Of a stretch of 64,000 bases of DNA, positions 32,326 to 42,918 are shown in pieces. The stretch spans positions 2,294,001-2,358,000 of the forward strand of contig JAMYGW020000001.1 in the NCBI GenBank assembly GCA_025617375.2, written 5' to 3'. Origin of the DNA: Acarospora socialis (lineage: Eukaryota; Ascomycota; Lecanoromycetes; Acarosporales; Acarosporaceae). Made by a program: the position numbers and the translations under genes. The stretch's first letter is position 1, and the number at the start of each line of letters is the position of its first letter. The notes below the pieces were generated by a model. That model saw nothing but the letters and a program-made list of their open reading frames with translations, did no database searches and had not been told where the DNA came from.

Positions 32326-33654
32326 ATGCTCGTTCAAGTTACCATCGACACCCTCATCGGCAATTCCGCAATGGAATATTGCAAATGCATCGGCTTCAAA
32401 TTGACGGGAGCCCCATGCACCAGGGCTAACGCTGTAAAAGACGTCGTCAAAGCTTCCGAGTATACTAAAGCTGCATCCTTGCTCCATTGTTCTACATCAG
32501 AAGGTCGGACCGATCTTGAATGGCTAGCTGCACTTCTCCTCTGCAACAAGGACCATCAAAAGCACAGTTATGAAGTTATGGAAACCTGGCACAGTCAAGC
32601 AAAACAATGCCTAGCGGCAAATAAAGATAATACAGGATGTACGGGGAAAAGAGAGGAAAAGCATAACCCGTCATCCAAGGAAAAGTCATCAATCGAGAAT
32701 GGTGGATCGGATCAGAAGCCCGGAGATGTCTCAGACGGTGATGAAGGAGTGCGAAAAGTCAAGACTAACGTGCAGACCCGTTCGATGACCGCTCGAGCTG
32801 CCCGCAAGAGTTTGGAGGATGTCGAACAGGATATCAAGTCTAGAGAAGTCTCAGAATGCAAAGAGCAAGCAGAGAAGGTCAAGACCAACGTGCAAACTCG
32901 GTCGATGACCTCTCGAACAACCCAGACTTGTCCGGAGAGGCTGGATAGTCCACCCGAGTTCATTGAGCATCCGAAGTCAAAGCGTCATCTATCGGCAGTC
33001 AATGCGGAACTCATGAAACACATTCTCAATGAGTCGCGGTACAAACCAAACAGACGTCTCACCAAACACGACCTCAAGCCCGGATACATCTACGCTTTCA
33101 CTCGGCTTTCGAGTCCCGGATATGTGAAAATTGGACTGACCAAAAGGACAGTTCCTATACGTCTGAAAGATTGGGAGCGACAATGCAAATACTCGCCGCA
33201 CCAAGAGACGCCCGAGTGCGCACGAAAGATCCCATATGTCGCTCAGATCGAGAGACTGATCCTCGCCGAGCTCGCTCTCCACCGCCGGAAGGAATCTGTC
33301 TGCAACGGAGGCGCTGGGTGTCGCACTATACATCACGAATGGCTCGAAGTTGAACTGGACTTGGCGCTTGAAGTTATCGACCGCTGGTGTTCGTGGGCCG
33401 AGAAACGACCATACGACGGAAACGGAGTGCTCCGTGACGAATGGGAAGCTCATACCAAGGTACCTGTACGGCCTGCATCAAGGAACGAGCGCGAGCAGGG
33501 CAATCGTTGGCAGGAGTGGATCGATAGTTTTCCTACGACCTCTCCGCCCAGCTCCGCGAAAGACCCCGCCTCGACTTCGGCAAAGAGCGAGGAACAATTA
33601 ATTGCACCCAACAAGCAGAAGGCCAAGCAAGGGTCCAAGCTTTTGAAGCTGTGA
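32326..33654 (+). CDS. T5orf172 (GIY-YIG-related, MUG113-type) domain protein
   Basis: 442 residues, read as one exon from the ATG at 32326. An N-terminal Cys-containing segment (CKCIGFKLTGAPCTR) is followed by a charged linker. The linker carries a duplicated cassette, two copies of KVKTNVQTRSMT spaced 40 codons (about 32758 and 32878). The catalytic-type domain at about 250-350 opens GYIYAFTRLSSPGYVKIGLTKRTVPIRLKDWERQC, the standard T5orf172/GIY-YIG opening with the G-Y-(I/V)-Y and G-x-vKIG motifs. It continues with ERLILAELALHRRKE and a Cys/His patch (CNGGAGCRTIHHEW). These domains are frequent in filamentous fungi as multicopy proteins of unknown role, possibly nucleases related to mobile DNA. 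The tail is low-complexity Ser/Lys. An upstream exon cannot be excluded. Confidence 0.85.
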   Translation: MLVQVTIDTLIGNSAMEYCKCIGFKLTGAPCTRANAVKDVVKASEYTKAASLLHCSTSEGRTDLEWLAALLLCNKDHQKHSYEVMETWHSQAKQCLAANKDNTGCTGKREEKHNPSSKEKSSIENGGSDQKPGDVSDGDEGVRKVKTNVQTRSMTARAARKSLEDVEQDIKSREVSECKEQAEKVKTNVQTRSMTSRTTQTCPERLDSPPEFIEHPKSKRHLSAVNAELMKHILNESRYKPNRRLTKHDLKPGYIYAFTRLSSPGYVKIGLTKRTVPIRLKDWERQCKYSPHQETPECARKIPYVAQIERLILAELALHRRKESVCNGGAGCRTIHHEWLEVELDLALEVIDRWCSWAEKRPYDGNGVLRDEWEAHTKVPVRPASRNEREQGNRWQEWIDSFPTTSPPSSAKDPASTSAKSEEQLIAPNKQKAKQGSKLLKL

Positions 33655-34247
33655 TCGTCACCATCTGAAAGCCAGGCGATTGTACAATCTCTGGCTTCGA
33701 AGCCGGGAATGGTGCAAATTCAAGCGTCCGCCCGTCGTCACGACTGACTTGTTGATTTCTTCCCGATCAGTTGCCCTTGTTGCGGCATAGGGTAGGCTAG
33801 GCCGTCGTTGACGTTGTTTCTATTCACAGTTTGCTCCCTGAGTCTTGATACCCTTTTGCTCTGTCGCCTAGCCACTGTCTTTGATTGTTTATCTCTTGTT
33901 TTGGCGTTGGTCCTCGCGATGCTTCTTGATATCTCCCTAACCGCTGCTTTGAGCTGTCCTCTTCATCAACTTTTGTACAATACTCGCAATTCTATTACCC
34001 GAGTGAGGGAACTTGAGTTCTTGTGTACAAACTCCAATCGAACCTACTTTAGATATGTCAAATAATATAGGTATGACAGTTATCGGACTGCTAAGTGTAT
34101 TCATTGATTGACATACAATCGGCAGTACTAGGACGTCCTAGTATCAGTCACAGTAGACCACATGAATAATCACGTCCCAGCACCAGCCCCGTAGCCTTGA
34201 CGGATAATTCTAGATATGTTACAGTTCTATTACAAACGCAGCACCTT
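33655..34247. other. Convergent intergenic region
   Basis: 593 bases between convergent genes; a hydrophobic 85-codon frame at 33808-34065 lacks support. Nothing recognised. Confidence 0.45.
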
Positions 34248-35015
34248 CTACGCAGCCACCGCCTCCGCTCTCGGCTCCATCTCCGCTACCTCCACCCTCG
34301 GATCGGCCGCCGTATACCTCTCCGTCCTCAAATCCCCATGCACGACGCTGGCCGGCCACGTCTGTGCAAACTGCGCATCCAGTACGTTCGACCACGCGAT
34401 CCGCACGCCCTGCACGGCCCGCACCTCCCTTCCCTCCCCATCCCCCTTCAGCACCTCCCCTCTCCTCCTCCCCTTGCCCTTCCCCCTGTCTCCCTCCCCC
34501 TCCACCACCACCTCCCGAGCCTGCCCCAACAACACAGCCGCCATATCGGCCACACTATTCGCCTTCTGATCCATCAGCACCTTTGCCCTGCCCTTCCGCC
34601 CCATCAACGTCCCCCGATTCTTGCCCTCCGTCCGCGTGATCGCCGACACCGGATACGCCGTCTCGTGCAGTTTTCTGAACTCGCGTAGTTTTCGGTATGC
34701 TGTTAGGCCGAGAGACGGTGAAGGGAAGGTGAGGGTTGCGAGGGGGAGCCAGAGGTCTTTGCGGAGGGATGGAGGGATGGTTTTCTTGCCCAGGTTGGGG
34801 AGTTGGGCGAGGGAGGCGTTGTTCTGTGAAGGGACGAGGGTGGTTAGTGAGGGTTGTGACGGGGTGAAGGGCTAGAGGGTGAGGGTTGGGACAACGGAAG
34901 GGAGGGGTACGTTTAGGGTCCGGGTCAGGGAGTAGATGACTTGGTTGGTGCGGATGTTGTTGTAGACGAAGATGTGCTGGCCGTGTTGAAGTGCACGGGG
35001 AGAGAGTTGGGCCAT
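34248..35015 (-). CDS. MHR1: Mitochondrial recombination / large ribosomal subunit protein Mhr1 (mL67)
   Basis: Exons read as 35015..34911 and 34823..34248 (226 residues). The 87-nt intron has a GTACCC donor and CACAG acceptor and keeps the frame at TLN-NNASLAQLPNLGKK. Diagnostic family text is HGQHIFVYNNIRTNQVIYSLTRTLN, RKDLWLPLATLTFPSPSLGLTAYRKLREFRKLHE and SAITRTEGKNRGTLMGRKGRAKVLMDQKANSVADMA. Yeast Mhr1 catalyses strand pairing in mitochondrial DNA recombination and is also a component of the mitochondrial large ribosomal subunit. Residues 143-170 form a low-complexity Gly/Lys/Arg/Glu insert. The C-terminal WSNVLDAQFAQTWPASVVHGDL segment is conserved-like. A classical presequence is weak. 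Confidence 0.92.
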
Positions 35016-35332
35016 TGTCGATTGACTTGAGGTGGTCTGAGTTTTCTGGGGCGCTCTGGCTTGTCGCGGTTGAGGTTCGATGGCTGGTGTTCGCTAAGTG
35101 CGGGTTAGGTTTGCTTTGGTGACCGTATGTTCACATCTTCGAATACTCAGCTCGACGAGGAGGCGGTCACGTGGACGGAGCTACTGCAGTTCAATAAACG
35201 ACTGTCTGTGTGTTGAGATTGATACTCGGCGCTCTAGAATGCAGGTTCGCCGACATCTATGCGCGCCGGAGTCGACGCCACACAGCTCTCAAATGGATCC
35301 ATACAGATTCGATGACCTACAGTGGAAAGCTT
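35016..35332. other. Short intergenic, Mhr1 promoter
   Basis: 317 bases between two minus-strand genes; nothing specific seen. Confidence 0.45.
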
Positions 35333-36148
35333 CTAATTCGTTGCTAAGGTATCGAACGTCGTAGCATGAGCAGGCAAATCACCAAAGTCCCAGCTTGTGT
35401 AAAAGTGTCCGTTTTCACATAGCCTGATATTACTCACACGGTCGTAAGGCAGCTCCCAGTCCCCAAAGCTCTCAAACAGGTCATCTATCGTAGCTACCAT
35501 CTGATGGAAAACGCGGTCCGAATGCATGATCCCGTCCCTGCACCGGTCGTAACCTGGAATCCGATCCTCATCCGGGTCGGACGTGTCGATGACATTGAGC
35601 ACAAGCGTCTCAACCTCAAGCTTCCGCTCGCCCTTCGATTGAGACAAAAAGTCCGGCCCGCGCATCAAAAACCGACCCAGCAGCGCCCACAGTCTCCACA
35701 ACACCGGACTGGCGCCGTCGTTGTCCGCCTTCCAGTAATTCATATACCCGCGAGCATCCCCGTCCGGGTCTCCAAAAAGCCGCAAATCAACCTCCAACAC
35801 GCTGATGCGCGAACATGGAACAGGAACTGAAAGCCAGGTTGGATAGATGGCCTCCTCCTTGTACAGCATGCAGTCCAGCTTGTAGCGCAGAGGGCCCGAC
35901 TTCTTCGAACGTGCGACGCAGGGGGCGAACTCGGCGTGGATTTGGCGGTTTGTAAGGAGCAGCGCGGCGTTGGAGACGTGCATGCGAGGGGAGTAGTATA
36001 TTTTGCAGTCGTGATGGGGCTCGTCGTCCGCTTGCTGGCGCTTTCCGCTGTTGGTGGGAGATGAAGGCGGAGGATCGTCGGGTGCGTTGAGCACGAAGTT
36101 GTAGATGAGGTCGCGCAACTCGCGGCTTAGAGCGAGAAAGTTGGGCAT
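35333..36148 (-). CDS. Small F-box-like fungal protein
   Basis: Single-exon, 271 residues. It begins MPNFLALSRELRDLIYNFVLNAP, the L-x-ELRDLIY pattern of a large family of fungal F-box-like proteins of unknown function. It has ALLLTNRQIHAEF, another hallmark, then an alternating hydrophobic/charged region (RISVLEVDLRLFGD, LWRLWALLGRFL, ETLVLNVIDTSD, FHQMVATIDDLFESFGDWELPYDRVSNIRLCENG). No LRR is apparent. Dozens of paralogues per genome are usual, so this is likely a lineage-expanded member, possibly tied to SCF complexes. Confidence 0.8.
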   Translation of the reverse strand: MPNFLALSRELRDLIYNFVLNAPDDPPPSSPTNSGKRQQADDEPHHDCKIYYSPRMHVSNAALLLTNRQIHAEFAPCVARSKKSGPLRYKLDCMLYKEEAIYPTWLSVPVPCSRISVLEVDLRLFGDPDGDARGYMNYWKADNDGASPVLWRLWALLGRFLMRGPDFLSQSKGERKLEVETLVLNVIDTSDPDEDRIPGYDRCRDGIMHSDRVFHQMVATIDDLFESFGDWELPYDRVSNIRLCENGHFYTSWDFGDLPAHATTFDTLATN

Positions 36149-36854
36149 GTTGAACGCGATTGATTAAAGAGATGTTGTGCTGAGAGTAAATGATGTCGAG
36201 GTATCTTGCCTTGTAGAATGGCGTCGTAGATTTGGTAAGACTGCTTCCTCTGCTGTAAAGGGTATGTTAGGAGTATTTCGTGGCAGCTTGATCGATGAAC
36301 TTACAGTAGTGAGTCTGAGTAAGCTGGATTTAGTTCAGGACATAGTTCTTGGTTGTAGGTGAATGCCAATGATTTGATCCTGAAGTATTCGTACAGATCA
36401 ATGGCACCGAATAGAAGTTATAAGACAACTTTAGGGAGGTCTCCTTAACAGTCAAGACAAAGATATATCGTCTTCGGTGACGAGCCACAACGAAGTCCAT
36501 TTACGGCCTGGAGAACATACACGCTTGTGCAAGAGTGGCAGTATCAACTTCTTGCAAGAAAATATGGAACTAGGGCATTGTTGTCTGACTACGAACGCTT
36601 GGATTGAGACGCCCAAGGCTTCCATCTGGTCGTGAGCCTAGTATTAGATATAAACCATGGAGTAATGACGCGGTCAAACTGTCTATGAGGATCCACGAAA
36701 AGCCTTGATGGCGCCATGGATGGTTTGCAGTTTTGGATGAGTAGGTACATTATCAAAAGAAGACCAAGCCGACCAATACTGCAGCGACTATGAGAGGCCA
36801 TTGTAAAACTCGAACGTTGCGAAGTCAAGTGATCTATGTCCTTGCGGATTCGTT
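36149..36854. other. Intergenic, nothing recognised
   Basis: 706 bases, 3' side of the next minus-strand gene and promoter of the F-box-like gene. Confidence 0.45.
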
Positions 36855-38088
36855 TTATTTCTACGCGGTGGGTCAGTGGGACTGCCACGCACTTCAGGCT
36901 CTTGAGGAAGTGAAGCGGCATACCTGAGGCCGAGACGGATCGACGGTACCCTTTGACTTCGATGTTTCTGGAGTGCCCTCACCCTTCCTGCTCTTGTCCC
37001 GGTTGGTGGTGAGGTCGATTGAGTGCTTGGTGTCGGTGTTGCTAATGCCTTCTTGCTTGCCAGACATCTGGTTCTGACCCAGGGCCGGCTTGGATGAAGC
37101 AGCCTAGCCTTACTCAGCAGCGTTCAAAGAAGTCGCGGCCGAGAGAGGAACGCTCTCGAATGCACGGAGGGAGCATCAATGCAGCGCCAGAAAACACTGA
37201 TGTGCGTAGAATAGTACGAACCTTATCCTTGTGGCTTCCTTCGGCATCTCGCATGGGCTCCTTGTCGGCCACCCCTTGGCGCACGCCCTCATCACCTTCA
37301 ATCCTCTTTTTGTTGCCGCCCTTGGCATCAGGAATATGCTTCCTTACATCCCCACCTGTGCCTTCTTTAGTAGCTCCCTTGAACTGAACTCCTTCCACAT
37401 TGCCGCCGGGTCCGGTTCTATGCTCTTTGTCGATTGAGGACTCATCGTCCGAGGTATCGGGAGTGTCCTGCTGCTCTCCGTCCCCACCGTCAGAATCAGA
37501 CCCTTCGGAGTCGCTTTCCTTTTCATGATCTCCCTTATTCTGTGGCACAGGTTTATCTGGGGCCTCATCGCCCTTTAACTCGCTCTCATTGTCTCCATCT
37601 TTCCCTTCCGAAGATGCATCTGCTGCGTTTTCGCCCTCAGGAGCCTCTTCATGTTCCTCATGTTCCTCATGTTCCTCATGTTCTTCGCCTTCCTCATGCT
37701 CCTCATGCTCCTCGTGATCCTCGCCGTCCTCATGCTCGTCGTGCTCTGCGTGCTCTCCGTGACCTTCATCCCCATGACCATGCCCGTGATCTTTGTTCGC
37801 GCTAGGCTGCAGCAGATACGCACAAGACGGCACTGTGACCGTAACAGCACCAATGAGCCTACATCATGAATTCATCAACCCAAGCCGAGTAGGACACCAT
37901 CCAGATTGCGCCGGCACTTACCACGGCAAGTCTCCGCCAGCTTTCTTCGTTTCATGACCACCATGACTGGCATAAGTCCTTCGTCCGATCTGGCGGCATG
38001 GTCTTATGCGCGCCGTTGGTCGAGAAGCTCTCGCAGCTGGAGACCGCAGTACTGCTCGGAAGACATCTGCTCTGGGTAAAATCATCAT
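36855..38088 (-). CDS. Predicted mitochondrial protein with His/Glu-rich tract
   Basis: Exons read as 38088..37922, 37858..37222, 37073..36924 and 36860..36855 (319 residues). The last exon is only six bases (AAA TAA). The N-terminus MMILPRADVFRAVLRSPAARA plus ARIRPCRQIGRRTYASH is Arg-rich without acids and looks like a mitochondrial presequence. A short hydrophobic segment (LPWLIGAVTVTVPSCAYLL) could be a single membrane anchor. Then follow H-G-H repeats and many HEEHEE triplets, a long acidic Asp/Glu/Ser region and a conserved-looking C-terminus (QEGISNTDTKHS, TSKSKGTVDPSRPQK). Orthologues of this layout are recurrent uncharacterised proteins in ascomycetes. The His/Glu tract suggests metal binding, but that is inference. 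All introns restore the frame. Confidence 0.75.
37641..37790. repeat. Trinucleotide/nonanucleotide repeats encoding HEEHEE tract
   Basis: Tandem TCCTCATGT-like units; on the minus strand they encode repeated His-Glu-Glu in the mitochondrial protein gene. Slippage-prone. Confidence 0.8.
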
Positions 38089-38673
38089 CAATGTCAAAGG
38101 GGATGAATTAAAAGAAATGATGCTCTAATTGACAATCAGTTAATGATTGCCACTAGAAGACCGGTACAGCTCAGCTCTTGTAGGGTATATCAAGCTATGC
38201 CGATGATCGAATGATGAGGTTGGAGTATCCGTTACACTAACTATGTACATAACTGAAGTATCTCATTGGAGAATGGCGGAGCTCAAGCTTTCGGCAGCGT
38301 CATTTCTGCATCATTGGGCTTGATGGTCACCCCTACTTCACCTCCAACACCATTGCCCTATCACAAACAGTTCAGAATTGCTATGTTAGCAGCGTTCAAA
38401 TAGGGGTTGAGGAACGAACGAGAAAAAGATCTTACGCTGGGTTGCCAGAGTCTTCGTCCCTTCTGCGGTACACGATGCTACGGTGTTACGACTCACATGG
38501 ACATGGTAAGGTTCAGTATGCCATTCACGCCGTTGCCTAGACTGATCTGGTCCTATATCCACCGACTCTCAGATTTACCCTTTGTCAACAAAACACTCAT
38601 TTCGAAACACTCTGTGAAAAGTTCATGGTTGCTTGATCTCGAACATACCAGTTGACTGTCTTTAACCATCATC
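38089..38673. promoter_or_regulatory. Divergent promoter between the mitochondrial protein gene and CAND1
   Basis: 585 bases separate the divergent start codons at 38088 (minus) and 38674 (plus), so both promoters lie here. No individual element was resolved. Confidence 0.5.
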
Positions 38674-41600
38674 ATGACGGGCGTCATCCCTCCAAACCCC
38701 ACTTCGCAGACCGTGTCAGCGCTGCTGCCAAAGCTGCACGATCCGGACTCCGACTTTCGTTACATGTCGCTCAATGACCTGTTTAACACTCTGAGTGTGG
38801 GGCACCAGGGCTTCCTTCAGAACGACTACAATACATGTGCAAGGACTGTTGATGGGCTTCTGAAAACGTTAGACGACCAGAACGGCGAGGTTCAAAATCT
38901 GGCAGTGAAGTGGTATTACACCTACCAGTCATGTACTCTCACAGAATCTCTGCAGGGCTGACCATTAGCTGCTGCCAGTTTAGGACCGTTGGTGTTAAAA
39001 GTACCCGCAGAAATACTACTGCCTCTTATAGAGAAGCTATCGAATCTTACCACCCAGAACTCTGTTGACAACTCTATTACTGCAACCGCCCTCAGAACTG
39101 TCGTGACGAGCTTTCCACGTCCGGTACCTGGAGTACCTCCCTCAAAGACATGCCAGGACGCGTACTCCGCTATCAGCAAGGTTCTCATTCCTCGCTTGGT
39201 TGGCTACATAGTTATTCCACCTGGCATAAAGAACCATCCATTGCCACCATGCGGCATGCTTCAGGCTGATCCCCAGAAGGGGATAGATAGCGATGCTATT
39301 GACGTTCTGACCGAAGTTGCCAGATGCTTTGGGCCCATGCTTCAAGAGTTGGAGGTTCGCGCTTTGCAGAGGGCGTTAACTGGAATCTTAGAAGATAACA
39401 AGGCAGGTTCCGTTGTCAAGAAGAAGACTATAGTGGCAATATCCATTCTAGCAGCCTACTTCTCCGACGGACTGCTCAGCGCCTTTGTCTCCGAGCTCAT
39501 CGAGAGTTTCCGAAGCGCACACCTGACGCCAGCCAAGCGTCGGCTGCTCGTCAATACAGCGGGATCCTTGGCTAGATCTATTCCGCAGAGATTCGGCCCC
39601 TACTTGAAGACTATGGCGCCCTTTGTGCTGAGTGTCCTCAGCGAGCAGGAGCTGAATGATGCTACGGAATACATGGCCAACGCTGGCGAAGCCAATCCCG
39701 AGGTTGAAGAACTCCGAGAGGCTGCTTTGGTAGCCCTAGAAGGGTTTCTTGCCTCATGTAGCCATGATATGCGAGCCTACACACAGGAGTCGATCGACGC
39801 TGCGCTCCGCTATGTCAAATATGATCCCTACGTAGCTGATGGAGACGATGAAGAGATGGGCGGGACACAGAATGTTGATGATGACGATGACTTTGAAGCA
39901 GACGAAGCTGATGAAGGAGCTGATGATTTCGAGGAAGAGGACGCAATCAGTGACGACGATGACGTGAGCTGGAAGGTACGACGTTGTGCAGCGAAAGTCC
40001 TCTACACGATCATATCCACAAGAGGAAGCGGTGATCTCTTGGAGGACGGAACTTTGTATCTAAAGATCGCTCCCGTCCTTGTCAGTCGCTTCAATGACCG
40101 CGAAGAGAACGTAAGACTGGAGATCTTGGCGACACTGGGCAGTCTCGTCCGCAAAACTGGGGAGAGCTTGGAGCTTTCTACAACTACCTACATCGAGAAC
40201 GGTGCTCATTCGGCCTCCACAATACCTCCTTCTCGTAAGCGGAGAAGAGGCGGCAGCGACGCAAGCATGTTTGACACGCAGGCTGCCGTGTCTCTTTCCG
40301 CCGGTGTTATCTCGCCAGTAACACCTCCTTCCCCAACTTCAGGTCCGCGTGCCGATCTTGCGAAAATGAGCCCTGTACTGTTAGACGGAGTTGCAAAACT
40401 TCTCAAGGGTAGCTCTAGTCACACCAAGCAAGCAGTCGTCTCTTTATTGAAGGATTTTGTTAAGGTTCAGCATGGCGGTATCTCGGAATATCTCAACCAG
40501 ATCATTGGTCCCCTTATTGAAGCCATCGAGGCGTCAAATGCCCACGCCGGTGGCTCCACTGCCGTTTCGACCGGCACTATCGGAAGTGCAACAAATAGTA
40601 GTCTTCGGACGGATTCGTTGGCTCTTGTGAGCATCATCATTGAGACGCATGCATCAAGCGTAATGTTACCGTACCTCGACAAAGTCGTTCCTGTTGTGGT
40701 TAGTGCTGCCCAGGATAGATACTACAAGGTTTCAAGTGAAGCTCTTGGCGCGGCCGAGCAATTAGTGAAAGCACTCACACCGCCCCGGTCTGCGTTCGTG
40801 GATGAAAAGCATCGAAAGCTTCTCGAGAACCTTTATCAAGCCATCTTGGATCGGGTCACGGCTAGCGACGCCGATCTTGAGGTTCGGCAGCGAGCGATTC
40901 ATGCTCTGGGCGCGTTGTTAGCACGTACGTCAGGACAAGAAGGTGCTAGACTCATCCCGTCATCAGAGAGAATAGCTGCCCTGGATATTCTCCGCGACCG
41001 CCTGAGCAATGAAACCACTCGCCTTTCTGCCGTCCGTGCTATCGATACCGTGGCCGCTCTAGCATCGGATAGGAAGGACTTCAAGCCTCTATGGGTTCGA
41101 ACCGTGTCTCTCGAGCTTGGTGCGCAGTTACGCAAGGCCGACCGGACACTCAGAGGTACCAGTCTCGGGGCCTTGAAGAACCTGGCGGTGAATCCGGCCG
41201 GACATGCCAATCTAGACGATAAGACGACGCTCGCTTTGGTTGACGTTCTGACCCCTATTCTGAACACCACCGACCTGCACCTCCTCGGCCTTGCTCTCGT
41301 TATCCTTGCCAAATTAGTGCAGGGCAATGCAGAGAAAGTAGTTAGTGGCGAGTTAAACACCGCTTTATGCACAGTCGTCCTAGCTCCTTTGAGCGGGGCT
41401 GTCTTAGACGCCTTCCTCATCTTACTCAGGTCTATTGGGGAGACCGGTGTCGGAAAACCTCTGATGCAAGGCTTACTGAAAGATGTCGGTGTTGCTGGAG
41501 ACCCTGCCGTGGTCGGTAAAGCTATCGCGAACCTTTTAGTTTCTGGAGGCTCTTCGGTCGGCGTCAGCATCGACGATTTTATTGCGGAACTTCGGACCGC

Positions 41601-42918
41601 CCAAGATGATCAGCGAAAATGTCTTGCATTGTCTGTTTTAGGGGAAGCTGGCTTGCGCATGGGCGAGTCGTCCTCACTACAGCCGTCATTGTTCATGTCC
41701 CATTTCAAGTCGAAGTCGGATCATGTGCCCCTGGCCGCTGCCGTTGCACTCGGGCGTGCAGGTGCAGGCAACGTTGGCAAATTTCTCCCTGTCATCCTTG
41801 CAGCCATGGACGATGACAGCAACTCACAGTATCTGCTACTACACTCGGTCAAGGAGATTCTACAATACACTGGTGACACTCATGCAAGCGTGACAAGGCA
41901 CTCACAACAGCTCTGGGACAAGCTTCTTGCCGCTTCGCAAACCGAAGATAACAGAGCTGTAGGCGCTGAATGCCTCGGTCGACTGGCAATGGTTGATCCT
42001 AAGACCTACCTTCCAATGTTGAAAGTGAGTACTACCCAAAGCGCTTTCCGTTCATGCTAACTTATCCTTCCTTGTAGGACTATCTGCAAAACCCAAGTGC
42101 GTCAGTACGTGGAATGGTGATTCAAGCTATGCGATACACGTTTGCAGACAGTGACGAGACGTTCGACTACGTTCTGAAACCGGTCGTCATCGGTACGCTT
42201 GCGACTATGTTGAACGATCCAGACTTGGAGAACCGACGCCTAGCATTGACTGCTCTGAACGCGGCAACACACAATAAGCCAGAGATCATACTACCTCATT
42301 TACATCAGTTACTACCACTTGTGATGAAGGAATCCGTGGTTAGACCTGAGCTTGTACGTGAGGTTCAGATGGGTCCTTTCAAGCACAAAGTCGATGACGG
42401 ACTTGAGGTTCGCAAGGTATGTTCCCATTACACTCGCACACAATATCTTTTCGAATCAATACTGAAAACTTGTACAGAGTGCCTACGAGACACTTTACGC
42501 GCTTCTAGAGAATGCCTTCTCTCGCATCAATATTGTCGACTTTTTCGATCGAGTCATCGCTGGACTCGGAGATGAGCATGATATCCGCGTTCTTTGCAAT
42601 CTAATGCTGACGAAGCTTATGATTCTAAACCCCGAAGAGACGGTCCGGCGTCTGGATGCTATCGCAGAAAGGTTTCGAAGCATCCTCTCGTTCAAACCGA
42701 AAGAGAACGCAGTGAAGCAGGAAATTGAGAAAGCTCAAGAGGCTTCGAAAGGGGTTCTCAGGGTCTCGGTGCAGCTGAATAACGCTTTCCCTGCCGCCGT
42801 CGGTCCGGCAGCTTCTGGGCAACATCAGACATGGAAGAGCTACTGGGAGTGGGTAAAGAAGGAACACAACACTCAAATCCATTCAATTGAGCAGGAAGTA
42901 CGGAATCAGAGTATCTAA
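38674..42918 (+). CDS. Cullin-associated NEDD8-dissociated protein CAND1 (TIP120)
   Basis: Exchange factor that removes substrate receptors from unneddylated cullins. Exons read as 38674..38912, 38979..42024, 42078..42416 and 42478..42918 (1354 residues, somewhat longer than animal CAND1). Intron 1 completes a Cys codon in NLAVKC-LGPLV. HEAT repeats run throughout (SALLPKLHDPDSDFRYMSLNDL, LPLIEKLSNL, VSWKVRRCAAKVLYTII, ENVRLEILATLGSLV). The acidic loop expected between early repeats is at about residues 385-425. The C-terminal TIP120 domain is intact ([38 protein letters not shown]). All introns are short with GTATT/GTGAGT/GTATGT donors. Two F-box-like proteins in this window would feed the same SCF system. 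Confidence 0.96.
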
